Origin: DATJUF01 sp035524095
GTDB taxonomy: Bacteria > Desulfobacterota > Binatia > Binatales > Binataceae
Direction of reading: 5' to 3'
DNA length: 18,783 nt
Assembly: GCA_035524095.1 (NCBI GenBank)
Contig: DATKPK010000025.1
Location: 1 to 18,783, forward strand
Positions 7,584-15,359 of the stretch are shown piece by piece. The notes beneath the pieces are model-generated. The model was given only the letters and a program-made list of their open reading frames with translations. It was not told where the DNA came from and ran no database searches. The translations under genes were made by a program, and so were the position numbers. Positions within the stretch are counted from its first letter, which is position 1; each line of letters begins with the position of its first letter.

Positions 7584-7964
7584 ATGCCAATCTATGAATA
7601 CGAATGCGTGAGTTGTCAGCGCCGGACGAGCGTCCTCACGATGCGCGTCAGCGAGCAGGTGGAAGCTGTATGCAATCATTGCGGCGGCTCCGAGATGCGC
7701 CGGCTGATGTCGCGCTTCGCGATGCCGAAGAGCGAGGAGGCGCGGCTGGACGCGTTGGCCGATCCGTCGAACTTCGGTGATATCGACGAGAATGATCCCA
7801 AAAGCGTCGCGCGCGTGATGCGCCGGATGGGGCGCGAAATGGGCGACGAATTCAGCGGCCCCGAATTCGACGAGGCAATCGCCGAGATCGAGAACGGCGG
7901 AGGAGGTGAGGACGACGGCGGTGCTGCCAGCGGTGATATGGACGGCGGCGATGACGACTTCTAG
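7584..7964 (+). CDS. FmdB-family zinc-ribbon protein
   Basis: A 126-residue protein beginning MPIYEYECVSC, the hallmark N-terminus of the FmdB/CxxC_CxxC_SSSS regulatory family. Cys pairs C8/C11 and C30/C33 make a zinc ribbon. The family was named after a putative regulator of the Methylophilus formamidase genes, but most members have no known role. The middle is charged and helical, with an SRFAMPKSEEARLDALADPS segment. The C-terminal tail is Gly/Asp-rich and acidic (GGGGEDDGG to GGDDDF), probably disordered. The frame is open upstream to a TTG at 7575, but MPIYEY is the family start, preceded by AAAGGGGG and GAGG. It is divergent from the transporter operon and 88 bp before pepP-like. Confidence 0.85.
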   Translation: MPIYEYECVSCQRRTSVLTMRVSEQVEAVCNHCGGSEMRRLMSRFAMPKSEEARLDALADPSNFGDIDENDPKSVARVMRRMGREMGDEFSGPEFDEAIAEIENGGGGEDDGGAASGDMDGGDDDF

Positions 7965-8038
7965 GATCGGAGCCTGCTTAAGAACGAGAAGTGCGAAAGG
8001 AACGGCGAGGGCATTACAATAATCGCTTGCTGCAGCGT

Positions 8039-8044
8039 TATAAT
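8039..8044 (+). promoter_or_regulatory. Consensus -10 box just before the aminopeptidase start
   Basis: An exact TATAAT ends 8 nt before the GTG at 8053, and there is no Shine-Dalgarno. The expected transcription start falls at or within 2-3 bases of the GTG, so the mRNA would be leaderless. A -35 match is poor (TTACAA at 8014-8019, 19-bp spacer). Confidence 0.5.
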
Positions 8045-8052
8045 TGGCGATC

Positions 8053-9372
8053 GTGAGTCTCAACGGCAAAGCGGAAATGTTTGCGGAGCGCCGTCGGCGC
8101 TTCATGGAGGCGATCGGACCTGACGCTATCGCGGTCATCCCGAGCGCGCCCGTTGCAGTGCGGTCGGGCGACGTCGAGTTTATCTATCGCCAGGACAATG
8201 ACCTGTACTACCTGACCGGTTTCACTGAGCCAGAATCGGTTGCGGTATTCGCGCCAGCCGCAAAAGACAAGTTCGTGATGTTCGTGCGCCCGCGCGACAA
8301 GGAGCGCGAGACTTGGACTGGACGGCGTGCGGGAATCGAAGGGGCGCAGATCGATTACGGGGCAGACACCGCGCACAATATCGCCGAATTCGACACGGCG
8401 ATGCCGCGCATGCTCGATCGGGTCGAACAGGTCTATTACCCACTCGGCCAGAACGAGCGCATGAACGCGAAAATGCTTGAGATGGTGCGCTCCTCGCAAG
8501 CGATGCGTCCGCGCATGGGCAGCGGACCACATGCGATTCTCGACCCGCGCGAGCTGATTCACGAGGCGCGGTTGCATAAGAGTCCTGAAGAACTGGCCGT
8601 GATGGAGCGTGCGATAGCGATCTCGGCCGAGGCACACAAGGTGGCGATGAGCCGGGCGCGTGGCGGGATGATGGAGTGGGAAATCGAAGCGTTGGTCGAT
8701 TACACGTTTCGTTCGCGCGGTGCGGCAGGCCCCAGCTATCCGTCGATAATCGCGTCGGGCGCGAACGCCGCGACGCTCCATTACATCAACAACGACTGCC
8801 AGATGAAGTCCGGTGATCTCCTGCTGATCGATGCCGGCTGCGAATATGATTTTTACGCCTCGGACGTGACGCGCACTTTTCCCATCGGCACACGCTTCAA
8901 TCCGTTGCAGCGCGACCTTTACGAACTGGTGCTGGCGGCGCAGCTCAAGGGCATCGAGACGGTGCAGAGTGGTGTCAGCTTCGACGATCCGCATGAGGCG
9001 GCGACGCGCGTGCTGGTCGACGGCATGTGCCGGATGGGCCTGATCAAAGGGCCAGTGGACGACGCGCTCAAGAGCGGATCGTATCGGCGCTACTACATGC
9101 ATCGGACGAGCCATTGGCTGGGGATGGACGTCCATGACGTCGGACTTTACCGAGTCGGCGGGGCAGCGCGGAAACTCGAACCGGGCATGGTGCTGACGAT
9201 CGAGCCGGGAATTTATATAGCACTGGACGACGAGGATGCGCCGGCGGAGTTTCGCGGTATCGGAATTCGGATCGAGGACGACGTGCTGGTTACCGGTGAT
9301 GGCCACCAGATTATGACTGCTGCCGTTCCGAAGACGGTTGCGGAAATCGAGACGCTGACAACCGCGGGTTAG
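8053..9372 (+). CDS. pepP: Xaa-Pro aminopeptidase (peptidase family M24B)
   Basis: A cytosolic dinuclear-metal (usually Mn2+) exopeptidase that removes an N-terminal residue preceding proline. The N-terminal creatinase-type domain includes YRQDNDLYYLTGF, typical of PepP. The C-terminal pita-bread domain shows the metal ligands: Asp in LLIDAGCEYDFYASD, a second Asp in ASDVTRTFPIG, His in HRTSHWLGMDVHD, Glu in LTIEPGIY and Glu in GIRIEDDVLV. Length (about 440 residues) matches E. coli PepP. The frame opens at a TTG (8044), but the TATAAT box would put the transcript start after it. I prefer the GTG at 8053, giving 439 residues and a probably leaderless mRNA. It stands between fmdB-like and imuB-like on the same strand. 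Confidence 0.93.
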   Translation: MSLNGKAEMFAERRRRFMEAIGPDAIAVIPSAPVAVRSGDVEFIYRQDNDLYYLTGFTEPESVAVFAPAAKDKFVMFVRPRDKERETWTGRRAGIEGAQIDYGADTAHNIAEFDTAMPRMLDRVEQVYYPLGQNERMNAKMLEMVRSSQAMRPRMGSGPHAILDPRELIHEARLHKSPEELAVMERAIAISAEAHKVAMSRARGGMMEWEIEALVDYTFRSRGAAGPSYPSIIASGANAATLHYINNDCQMKSGDLLLIDAGCEYDFYASDVTRTFPIGTRFNPLQRDLYELVLAAQLKGIETVQSGVSFDDPHEAATRVLVDGMCRMGLIKGPVDDALKSGSYRRYYMHRTSHWLGMDVHDVGLYRVGGAARKLEPGMVLTIEPGIYIALDDEDAPAEFRGIGIRIEDDVLVTGDGHQIMTAAVPKTVAEIETLTTAG

Positions 9373-9390
9373 ACGTCAAACACACTTTCG

Positions 9391-9396
9391 TATAAT
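9391..9396 (+). promoter_or_regulatory. Consensus -10 box upstream of imuB-like gene
   Basis: An exact TATAAT lies 19 bp after the aminopeptidase stop codon. No good -35 is visible. Transcription would start near 9403 and read into the ImuB-like gene. I see no clear LexA-type operator around it. Confidence 0.4.
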
Positions 9397-9591
9397 ATTC
9401 GCCTCGGTGCGCACGCTCAGGCATTGGAGCGAAGTTTCGATAGGGGGTGCTCGCCGCTCGGTACGGCTGCAGGTCTGCGGACCAGCCGCATAAAGCCAAT
9501 GTATCGCGGCAGATTCAATCCCGGTGACGAGGCGTCAGGCGAACGGAATCAACCGCCGCCAAAACAACGTCGCGATAATGCTTTGAATGGA

Positions 9592-11262
9592 ATGCCGCCG
9601 GAGGCGGTGCGGAGTGCACGAATCGCCTGTCTGCGAGCAGACGCCTTTCCGCTGGCGGCGGCAATTCGCGCGAATCCGGAATTGCGCGATCAGCCGCTGG
9701 CGATGGTTCGTGCGCCCGACAGAGTCCAACGGCGCGGCCAGCCGCTCTATTATCCTCATAGCGAATTAGTCGAAGTCGGAGCGCTGGCATCTCAGACGGG
9801 CGTGCGTGCCGGCATGACGGTCGCGCAGGCACGCGCACTGTTGCCGGAGCTGGTGATCGGTCATCGTTCAGTGGCAGCCGAACAATCGGCGGCTGATGCG
9901 CTGGCGGACGTGGCCGAATCAATCTCGCCGCTGGTCGAGGAGGGCACGCCTGGCCAAGTATGGGTCGATCTGACCGGCTCAGAGCAATTCTATCGCTACA
10001 CTATCAAGGCAACTGATCCTGCGATCGAAGAGTCCGCAGAGGGATTGGAGACTGCGATCGGCGAAGAGCTGGTGCGCCGAGCCACGCGGATTGGTCTTGC
10101 GATTGCGGTCGGAATCGGATCGTCGAAGACGCTCGCGGAGTTGGCTGCGCGATGCGGCGGTGTGCGGGTGATCGCGGCCGGGCAGGAGCGCGATTTCCTC
10201 GATTGGCTGCCGCTCGACCTGATCGCACAGGGCAACGGCGGCCGTGACGATATGGCGGCAGCCTTCAAGCGACTGGGCATTCGCCGTCTGGGCGAATTGG
10301 CACGGCTCGACCCGCGCGCTATCGGCAGCCGCTTCGGTAATCGTGGCGTCGAACTCGCGCGGCTCACGCGTGGCGAAGGTGCGACGCGGCTGACGGTCCG
10401 GGCGAGGAGCGAAACCTACATTGAAAGCGTCGAGCTTGATTACGGAATCGAGAGTCTGGAGCCGCTCGGTTTTATACTGCGCGGGATGCTCACGCAACTG
10501 ACCGAACGGTTGCAGATGCGCGGGCTGGCGGCGGGCGGGATGGCGCTGTCGCTGGGGCTAGCCGGCCATCGCTTGGACGACCGGCGAATCGCCGTCGCGG
10601 CGCCGACAGTCGAAATGCCGGCATTGGTAACGCTGATCAACTTGAGCCTCGAAAAAGCGCCGCCGCCAGCCGCAGTCGAAACGATCCGGCTGACCATCGA
10701 GCCGCGCGCATCTCGGCCCTTGCAAACCGATATGTTCCTGCCGCCGTCGCCTGCGCCAGATAAGCTCGAGGCCGCGATCGCGCGGATTGCAGCGCTTGCC
10801 GGGCCGGATCGGGTGGGCACGCTGATGCCTGCCGCTTCCTATCGGCCTGAAGCCGTCATGTTGGGGACGTTCGCGCCAGGACCTGCCGTCGCGCCGCCGC
10901 GGCCTGGGCAGGCGACCCTGAGACGCAATTCGGTCACACGTCTGGTGATGCGCACTTTTCGTCCGCCAGAGGAAGTCGAGGTGATGTGCAAGCGCGAGAC
11001 ACCCGAATTCGTCCGCGGCCGAACGATTTGCGCCAAGGTGATTTTCGCCGCCGGACCATGGCGTTACCAGGGCGAATGGTGGGCAGGGATTAACGGCGAT
11101 GAGGGCGCAGCAGCGAAAAGCGCGGACAGCGGATGGCAAGCCGCTGCACCGAATGCGCACGCGCGTGACTATTATGAATTGGCGCTGGCCGATGGCCAGG
11201 TTTACCGCGCCTATTGCGATCGTCGGACGATGAAATGGTTCGTGGACGGCATATACGATTGA
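9592..11262 (+). CDS. imuB: ImuB-like Y-family DNA polymerase homolog, catalytic residues replaced
   Basis: ImuB is a Y-family polymerase relative that lacks activity and scaffolds the ImuA-ImuB-DnaE2 translesion mutasome. From the ATG at 9592 the product has 556 residues. Palm and fingers run to about 230, with HhH-like GIRRLGELARLDPRAI after the palm and a little-finger domain after that. QTDMF (378-382) fits a beta-clamp binding motif. The C-terminal domain ends with GPWRYQGEWW and KWFVDGIYD, diagnostic for ImuB. The catalytic sites are changed: the first Asp of the DxDAFF motif is Arg15 (RADAFP), and the DE pair of SIDEAYLD is replaced by G121-Q122 (TPGQVWVDLTG). The start is unsure: ATG 9499 and TTG 9424 are in frame, but homology begins at about residue 8 of the chosen start. 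imuA and dnaE2 are not nearby. Confidence 0.85.
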   Translation: MPPEAVRSARIACLRADAFPLAAAIRANPELRDQPLAMVRAPDRVQRRGQPLYYPHSELVEVGALASQTGVRAGMTVAQARALLPELVIGHRSVAAEQSAADALADVAESISPLVEEGTPGQVWVDLTGSEQFYRYTIKATDPAIEESAEGLETAIGEELVRRATRIGLAIAVGIGSSKTLAELAARCGGVRVIAAGQERDFLDWLPLDLIAQGNGGRDDMAAAFKRLGIRRLGELARLDPRAIGSRFGNRGVELARLTRGEGATRLTVRARSETYIESVELDYGIESLEPLGFILRGMLTQLTERLQMRGLAAGGMALSLGLAGHRLDDRRIAVAAPTVEMPALVTLINLSLEKAPPPAAVETIRLTIEPRASRPLQTDMFLPPSPAPDKLEAAIARIAALAGPDRVGTLMPAASYRPEAVMLGTFAPGPAVAPPRPGQATLRRNSVTRLVMRTFRPPEEVEVMCKRETPEFVRGRTICAKVIFAAGPWRYQGEWWAGINGDEGAAAKSADSGWQAAAPNAHARDYYELALADGQVYRAYCDRRTMKWFVDGIYD

Positions 11263-11265
11263 TCG

Positions 11266-12183
11266 ATGTGGATCGTGCCTGCGTCTCATGACATGACGCA
11301 TCGGCGGCTCGGCCGAGAGCCCGTGACCGCGCGAACCAGAACGGTCCGCGCTCTGCGGCTGCGCGACGGGCGGACAGTGCACTATCCCGCCGTGATGGGA
11401 ATCCTCAACGTCACGCCCGATTCCTTCTCAGATGGCGGACGCTACCTCGATCCGTCAGAGGCGCGTGACCACGCGATGCAAATGGAAGCCGAGGGCGCTG
11501 CGATTATCGATGTCGGCGGCGAATCGACCCGTCCCGGGGCCCAAGAGGTGCCGATCGCTGAGGAAATCCAGCGAGTCGTGCCCGTAATCGAGTTGCTCGC
11601 GAGTCGGCTGCGGGTACCGATTTCAATCGATACGCGGAAGGCTGAAGTGGCTCGCGCCGCTTTGCAGGCGGGCGCAATGATCGTCAATGACGTCAGCGGT
11701 TTGGCTCATGATCCGGAGATGCTGCCGCTCATCGCCAGGACGCGCGCTGCACTCGTGATCATGCACTCGAGGGCAGCTAGCGATATCGCGAATCGCGACG
11801 GACGTTATCGCGACGTACTATTGGCGGTGATCACGTTTCTGCGGCGGCAAACGGCGCTGGCGGTTCGTAACGGCGTGGCGCGATCGCGAATAATCGTTGA
11901 TCCAGGCTTGGGTTTCGCCAAGGCCGCCCGTCACAATCTTCAAATACTGGTTGGTCTTAAGCGGCTGGTCGCGCTAGGCTATCCTGTATTGATTGGTGCG
12001 TCGCGCAAGAGGTTTGTGCGGCAGATAGCAGGCGGCAGCGATGAAGACGTACGGTTCGGTGATGCCGCCGTAGATGCGTTTGCGTTAGCAGCTGGAGCGT
12101 CGATCGTGCGGGTGCACGAAGTTGCTCCGGCGGTGGCGGTGGCGAGGATGGTGGCGGCGATTGCGGCCTGCGGGCGCGCCTGA
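11266..12183 (+). CDS. folP: Dihydropteroate synthase
   Basis: It condenses p-aminobenzoate with dihydropterin pyrophosphate to dihydropteroate in folate synthesis, and is the sulfonamide target. The TIM-barrel signature motifs are intact: VMGILNVTPDSFSDGG, IIDVGGESTRPGA, ISIDTRK, VNDVSGL, VDPGLGFAK and LIGASRKRF. Conserved ASRKR lies in the usual pterin/pABA-binding loop. The protein is 305 residues; about 40 residues precede the first conserved strand, so a later start such as the ATG at 11293 is possible. It begins 3 bp after the imuB-like stop, so coupling to that gene is likely. A TANNNT match 6 nt before the ATG (TACGAT) may be chance. It leads the folP-cdaA-cdaR-glmM block. Confidence 0.96.
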   Translation: MWIVPASHDMTHRRLGREPVTARTRTVRALRLRDGRTVHYPAVMGILNVTPDSFSDGGRYLDPSEARDHAMQMEAEGAAIIDVGGESTRPGAQEVPIAEEIQRVVPVIELLASRLRVPISIDTRKAEVARAALQAGAMIVNDVSGLAHDPEMLPLIARTRAALVIMHSRAASDIANRDGRYRDVLLAVITFLRRQTALAVRNGVARSRIIVDPGLGFAKAARHNLQILVGLKRLVALGYPVLIGASRKRFVRQIAGGSDEDVRFGDAAVDAFALAAGASIVRVHEVAPAVAVARMVAAIAACGRA

Positions 12184-12205
12184 CGCAGCGATACAGCAAA
12201 AGAAA

Positions 12206-12958
12206 ATGCATGGCTTTCTTTCGGTGATACCGAAGCCGCGATGGCAGGATGCGCTTGATATCCTGATCGTGGCATACCTGATTTACGAGATCGCGATCCT
12301 GATCCGCGGCACCCGCGCGATGAAGATGGTGGTCGGGCTAGGGTTCATCGCGCTGGCCTTCGTCGCCTCGCAGATGTTGAGCCTTTTCACGCTCAACTGG
12401 ATTCTCAGTAACTTCTTCGGCTCGATTATCGTAATCCTGGTTGTGCTGTTTCAGGCGGATATTCGGCGAGCTTTGACCGGTGTGGGTGCGCGATCGTTCT
12501 TCAGCACACGCTCAACGGTCAGCATCGTCGCCCAAGAGTTAACTACGGCCTCGGCATGGCTCGCGGCTCGGCGTATCGGCGCTTTGATTGTGCTCGAGCA
12601 GGAAGTCGGCTTGCAGGATTTTGTCGCGACCGGACGGCTGATCGATGGGCGTGTCTCGCCTGAGCTGATCGAGACGATTTTTATGCGCGGCTCTCCGCTC
12701 CATGACGGCGCGGTGATGGTAAACGGCGACCGCGTGCTGGCGGCGGCCTGTATGCTGCCGCTGTCGGCCAATCCCAACGTCAGCCTAACGCTCGGCACGC
12801 GTCATCGCGCGGCGATCGGCATGACCGAAGATAACGACGCAATCGTCATAGTGGTTTCGGAAGAAGACGGCACCATCTCGATTGCTCGGCAGGGCGAATT
12901 GTCGCGTGGGCTCAGCCCTGAGCAACTGTTTGAGCAACTTCAGGGACTGCCTGCGTAA
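12206..12958 (+). CDS. cdaA: Diadenylate cyclase CdaA (DacA), c-di-AMP synthase
   Basis: It makes cyclic di-AMP from two ATP at the inner face of the membrane. From ATG 12206 it has 250 residues: three membrane segments (around DILIVAYLIYEIAILI, MKMVVGLGFIALAFVA and WILSNFFGSIIVILVV), then the DAC domain. Active-site motifs are DGA (167-169, in LHDGAVMVNGDRV) and RHR (199-201, in GTRHRAAIG). The open frame extends upstream into folP (to an ATG at 12122), but that part is Arg/Trp-rich shadow of folP. The chosen start matches the family, though it has only a weak AAAAGA ribosome site. It is followed 9 bp later by cdaR and then by glmM, the conserved cdaA-cdaR-glmM module in which GlmM and CdaR modulate cyclase activity. 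Confidence 0.96.
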   Translation: MHGFLSVIPKPRWQDALDILIVAYLIYEIAILIRGTRAMKMVVGLGFIALAFVASQMLSLFTLNWILSNFFGSIIVILVVLFQADIRRALTGVGARSFFSTRSTVSIVAQELTTASAWLAARRIGALIVLEQEVGLQDFVATGRLIDGRVSPELIETIFMRGSPLHDGAVMVNGDRVLAAACMLPLSANPNVSLTLGTRHRAAIGMTEDNDAIVIVVSEEDGTISIARQGELSRGLSPEQLFEQLQGLPA

Positions 12959-12967
12959 GCGATAGAG

Positions 12968-13987
12968 ATGGCAACCCCGGCGATCAATCATTCGGTCCCA
13001 CGCCATGAGCATAACGCACCGATTTTGATTGTGCCGCCACCCCAGCGGCCGTCGTTGCTAGGGTGGCTGCGTCATTTGCGCCGCAATGCGGGCTTGCGGG
13101 CGATCGCCATCGCGATTGCGGTTGTATTGTGGATCTTCGTGAACGCGGGCCAGCATGGATCACTCGAAACCTTCATGGTGCCGATTCTTTATCGCGGATT
13201 GCCGCCAGGTTTTCTGATCACCAATCAGCATCCCGACAACGTTCATGTGCAGATTTCGGGGCCGCGGACGCTGCTTTCGCTGATAGATCCAGCACGGCTT
13301 TCCTTGAAGATCGACCTTACCAATGCTGGGATCGGCCAAATGCAATTCGGCATTACCCCGGAATCGTTCGCAGTGCCCCGTGGGACTGATGTGACCAGCC
13401 TCACACCTTCGCAAGTCACTCTCGACGTCGATCGGATTGTGGAACGGAACGTACCGGTGAAGTTGACCCTGAGCGGGGCGGTCGCGACTGGCTACGAGGT
13501 AAAAGGGGCGAGTGTCACGCCGGCCACCGTCACGATTAAGGGGCCAAGCAAAGACGTTGCCCGAATCGACGCGGTAGCGACCGAACCTCTCGCGATCGAC
13601 AAGGCGACTGCCGATGATGTCGGAACAGTCGATTTGGCAGCGCTGCCGGGGATGGTCAGGCTTGAGACCGAAGCCGTCACGGCCAACGTCAGCGTCGGGC
13701 CGATCCTGGTGGAAAAACAGTTCCGCCTGATTCAGGTCATGATTCGGAATAGCGCCTACCGCTCGAGAATTGTGCCCTCACGGGTGAGCTTAACCTTGCA
13801 CGGGCCGGTGTTGACCCTGGCTAAACTTGATCCGAAAGGCATCGCCTATGTGGACGCCGACAGTGTGCCCCCGGGATTCTACGATTTACCTGTTCAATTA
13901 AACTTGCCGGATGGGGTCGAATTGGTGAAGCAAACACCGGAGCAGGTGCGATTAATCGTTTACCATCAGAAATTGGGGGCGAATTGA
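12968..13987 (+). CDS. cdaR: CdaR / YbbR-domain membrane-anchored regulator of CdaA
   Basis: A 339-residue protein with a short cytoplasmic N-terminus, one membrane segment at about residues 41-59 (AGLRAIAIAIAVVLWIFVN) and an extracytoplasmic part made of YbbR repeats. Repeat features such as GLPPGFLI, the VHVQISGP strand, VPVKLTLSG, GYEVKGASVTPATVTIKGP and the VPPGFYDLPVQLNLPDGV segment give about three to four repeats. In Firmicutes CdaR binds and modulates the cyclase CdaA. The ATG has a weak ribosome site (GATAGAG). It starts 9 bp after cdaA and its stop overlaps the glmM start by 4 nt (TTGA), so the three are co-translated. Confidence 0.92.
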   Translation: MATPAINHSVPRHEHNAPILIVPPPQRPSLLGWLRHLRRNAGLRAIAIAIAVVLWIFVNAGQHGSLETFMVPILYRGLPPGFLITNQHPDNVHVQISGPRTLLSLIDPARLSLKIDLTNAGIGQMQFGITPESFAVPRGTDVTSLTPSQVTLDVDRIVERNVPVKLTLSGAVATGYEVKGASVTPATVTIKGPSKDVARIDAVATEPLAIDKATADDVGTVDLAALPGMVRLETEAVTANVSVGPILVEKQFRLIQVMIRNSAYRSRIVPSRVSLTLHGPVLTLAKLDPKGIAYVDADSVPPGFYDLPVQLNLPDGVELVKQTPEQVRLIVYHQKLGAN

Positions 13988-15351
13988 AGCAGCACCGGCT
14001 ATTCGGTACGGACGGAGTTCGCGGGGTCGCCAATCTGGAGCCGATAACCTCTGAGACGGCGCTCAGGCTAGGACGGGCGTTAGCCCACGAATTTCGCAAC
14101 ACCAACGGGCGCCATCGGCGGATTTTGATCGGCAAGGATACGCGGTTATCGGGCTATATGCTCGAAACGGCGATGGCTTCGGGTATCTGCTCGATGGGCG
14201 TGGATACCTGGCTGGTCGGACCCCTACCCACACCTGGCATCGCGTTCCTGACGCGCAGCATGCGGGCCGACGCCGGCGTGGTGATATCGGCATCGCACAA
14301 TCCTTATCAGGACAATGGTATCAAGTTTTTCTCACGCGAAGGCTTCAAGCTGGACGACGCGACTGAACGGCGGATCGAGGAACTGGTTTTCGACGAACGC
14401 GCGCTGGCGAGCTTCCGTGCGCATGGCAGTGATATCGGTAAGGCGGCACGAATCGACGATGCGATTGGGCGTTACCTGGTCTTTCTGAAGAGCTGCCTGC
14501 CGCGCGCTCTGACCTTCGACGGGCTCAAAATTGTAATCGATTGCGCCAATGGCGCGGGCTATAAGGTCGGTCCCGATGCGCTTGAGGAACTCGGCGCGGA
14601 TGTCACGGCGATCGGCGTTGATCCCGACGGCATCAATATCAACGACGGTTGCGGTGCGGTTTATCCCGAGCGTTTACGCGAGGAAGTCCTACGGCGAGGA
14701 GCTGACGTCGGGATCGCGCTCGACGGTGACGGCGATCGCGTGATGATCGCCGATGAGCGCGGCGAAATCTTTGACGGCGATGACGTGATGGCCGTGCTGG
14801 GAATCCGGATGGCCTCCGAAGGACGGCTGCGCGGTAATGCCGTGGTCGGCACCGTGATGAGTAACTTCGGGTTAGAGCGGGCCCTCGCCCAGCAAGGGAT
14901 TAAGCTGATTCGCACGGAAGTCGGCGATCCTGCGATCGTGCGCGAGATGCGCGCTCATGGCTACAATCTCGGCGGCGAGCAATCCGGCCATGTCATCTTC
15001 ATGGACCATTCGACCACCGGCGACGGATTGATAACCGCGTTGATGATGGTCGGATTGATGGCTGAGACTGGTCAACCGCTGAGCGCGCTGCGGGCCATGC
15101 ACCGAACGCCGCAGGTGTTGGAAAACGTCCGCGTGCGAGAGCGCGTGCCACTGAGTGAGATGCCCGAAGTCGGCCGTGTGATTGGCATGGCCGAACGCCA
15201 GCTCAACGGCAGCGGCCGGCTGCTCGTCCGTTATTCAGGGACCGAGATGCTCGCGCGAGTGATGGTCGAGGGCGACGATCAGGCCTCGATCACCGCAATG
15301 GCGGAAACGATCGGCGAAGCGATCCGCAAGCTAATCGGTGCTACAAATTAG
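13984..15351 (+). CDS. glmM: Phosphoglucosamine mutase
   Basis: It interconverts glucosamine-6-phosphate and glucosamine-1-phosphate, feeding UDP-GlcNAc for peptidoglycan and LPS. The 455 residues match the family in length. Motifs: N-terminal LFGTDGVRGVAN; catalytic phosphoserine S104 in VVISASHNPYQDNGIKFF; Mg2+ loop DGDGDR (D247, D249, D251); sugar-binding GGEQSGH; phosphate-binding RYSGTE near the C-terminus. The start is TTG at 13984, overlapping the cdaR stop, with GGGGG 3 nt upstream. There is no nearby in-frame ATG and homology begins at residue 6, so the TTG is convincing. In Firmicutes GlmM represses CdaA, which fits this operon. Its last codons form part of a terminator hairpin and its stop overlaps that of pdxJ. 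Confidence 0.97.
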   Translation: MKQHRLFGTDGVRGVANLEPITSETALRLGRALAHEFRNTNGRHRRILIGKDTRLSGYMLETAMASGICSMGVDTWLVGPLPTPGIAFLTRSMRADAGVVISASHNPYQDNGIKFFSREGFKLDDATERRIEELVFDERALASFRAHGSDIGKAARIDDAIGRYLVFLKSCLPRALTFDGLKIVIDCANGAGYKVGPDALEELGADVTAIGVDPDGININDGCGAVYPERLREEVLRRGADVGIALDGDGDRVMIADERGEIFDGDDVMAVLGIRMASEGRLRGNAVVGTVMSNFGLERALAQQGIKLIRTEVGDPAIVREMRAHGYNLGGEQSGHVIFMDHSTTGDGLITALMMVGLMAETGQPLSALRAMHRTPQVLENVRVRERVPLSEMPEVGRVIGMAERQLNGSGRLLVRYSGTEMLARVMVEGDDQASITAMAETIGEAIRKLIGATN

Positions 15352-15359
15352 CCTTTTTT
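15330..15359 (+). terminator. Candidate intrinsic terminator overlapping the glmM stop
   Basis: GCTAAT (15330-15335) pairs with ATTAGC (15347-15352) over 6 bp with an 11-nt loop, followed by C and six T (15354-15359). The right arm contains the glmM TAG. It would end the folP-cdaA-cdaR-glmM transcript, and it also lies inside the last codons of pdxJ on the other strand. The stem is weak, so confidence is moderate. Confidence 0.5.

Noticed and set aside
7458..8138. 226-codon minus-strand frame opposite fmdB-like
   Set aside because: The plus-strand frame has the diagnostic MPIYEYEC start and two CxxC pairs; the antisense frame is a shadow.
8038..9306. 422-codon minus-strand open frame antisense to the aminopeptidase gene
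   Set aside because: It mirrors the pepP-like gene, whose M24 motifs are intact; the translation is His/Arg-rich with no recognisable domain, as expected for a shadow frame in high-GC DNA.
10558..11382. 274-codon minus-strand frame across the end of imuB-like and start of folP
   Set aside because: Arg/His-rich translation without any domain, covering two well-supported plus-strand genes.
12122..12205. N-terminal extension of cdaA into folP
   Set aside because: The added residues are Arg/Trp-rich and belong to the out-of-frame reading of folP; CdaA homology begins at the ATG at 12206.
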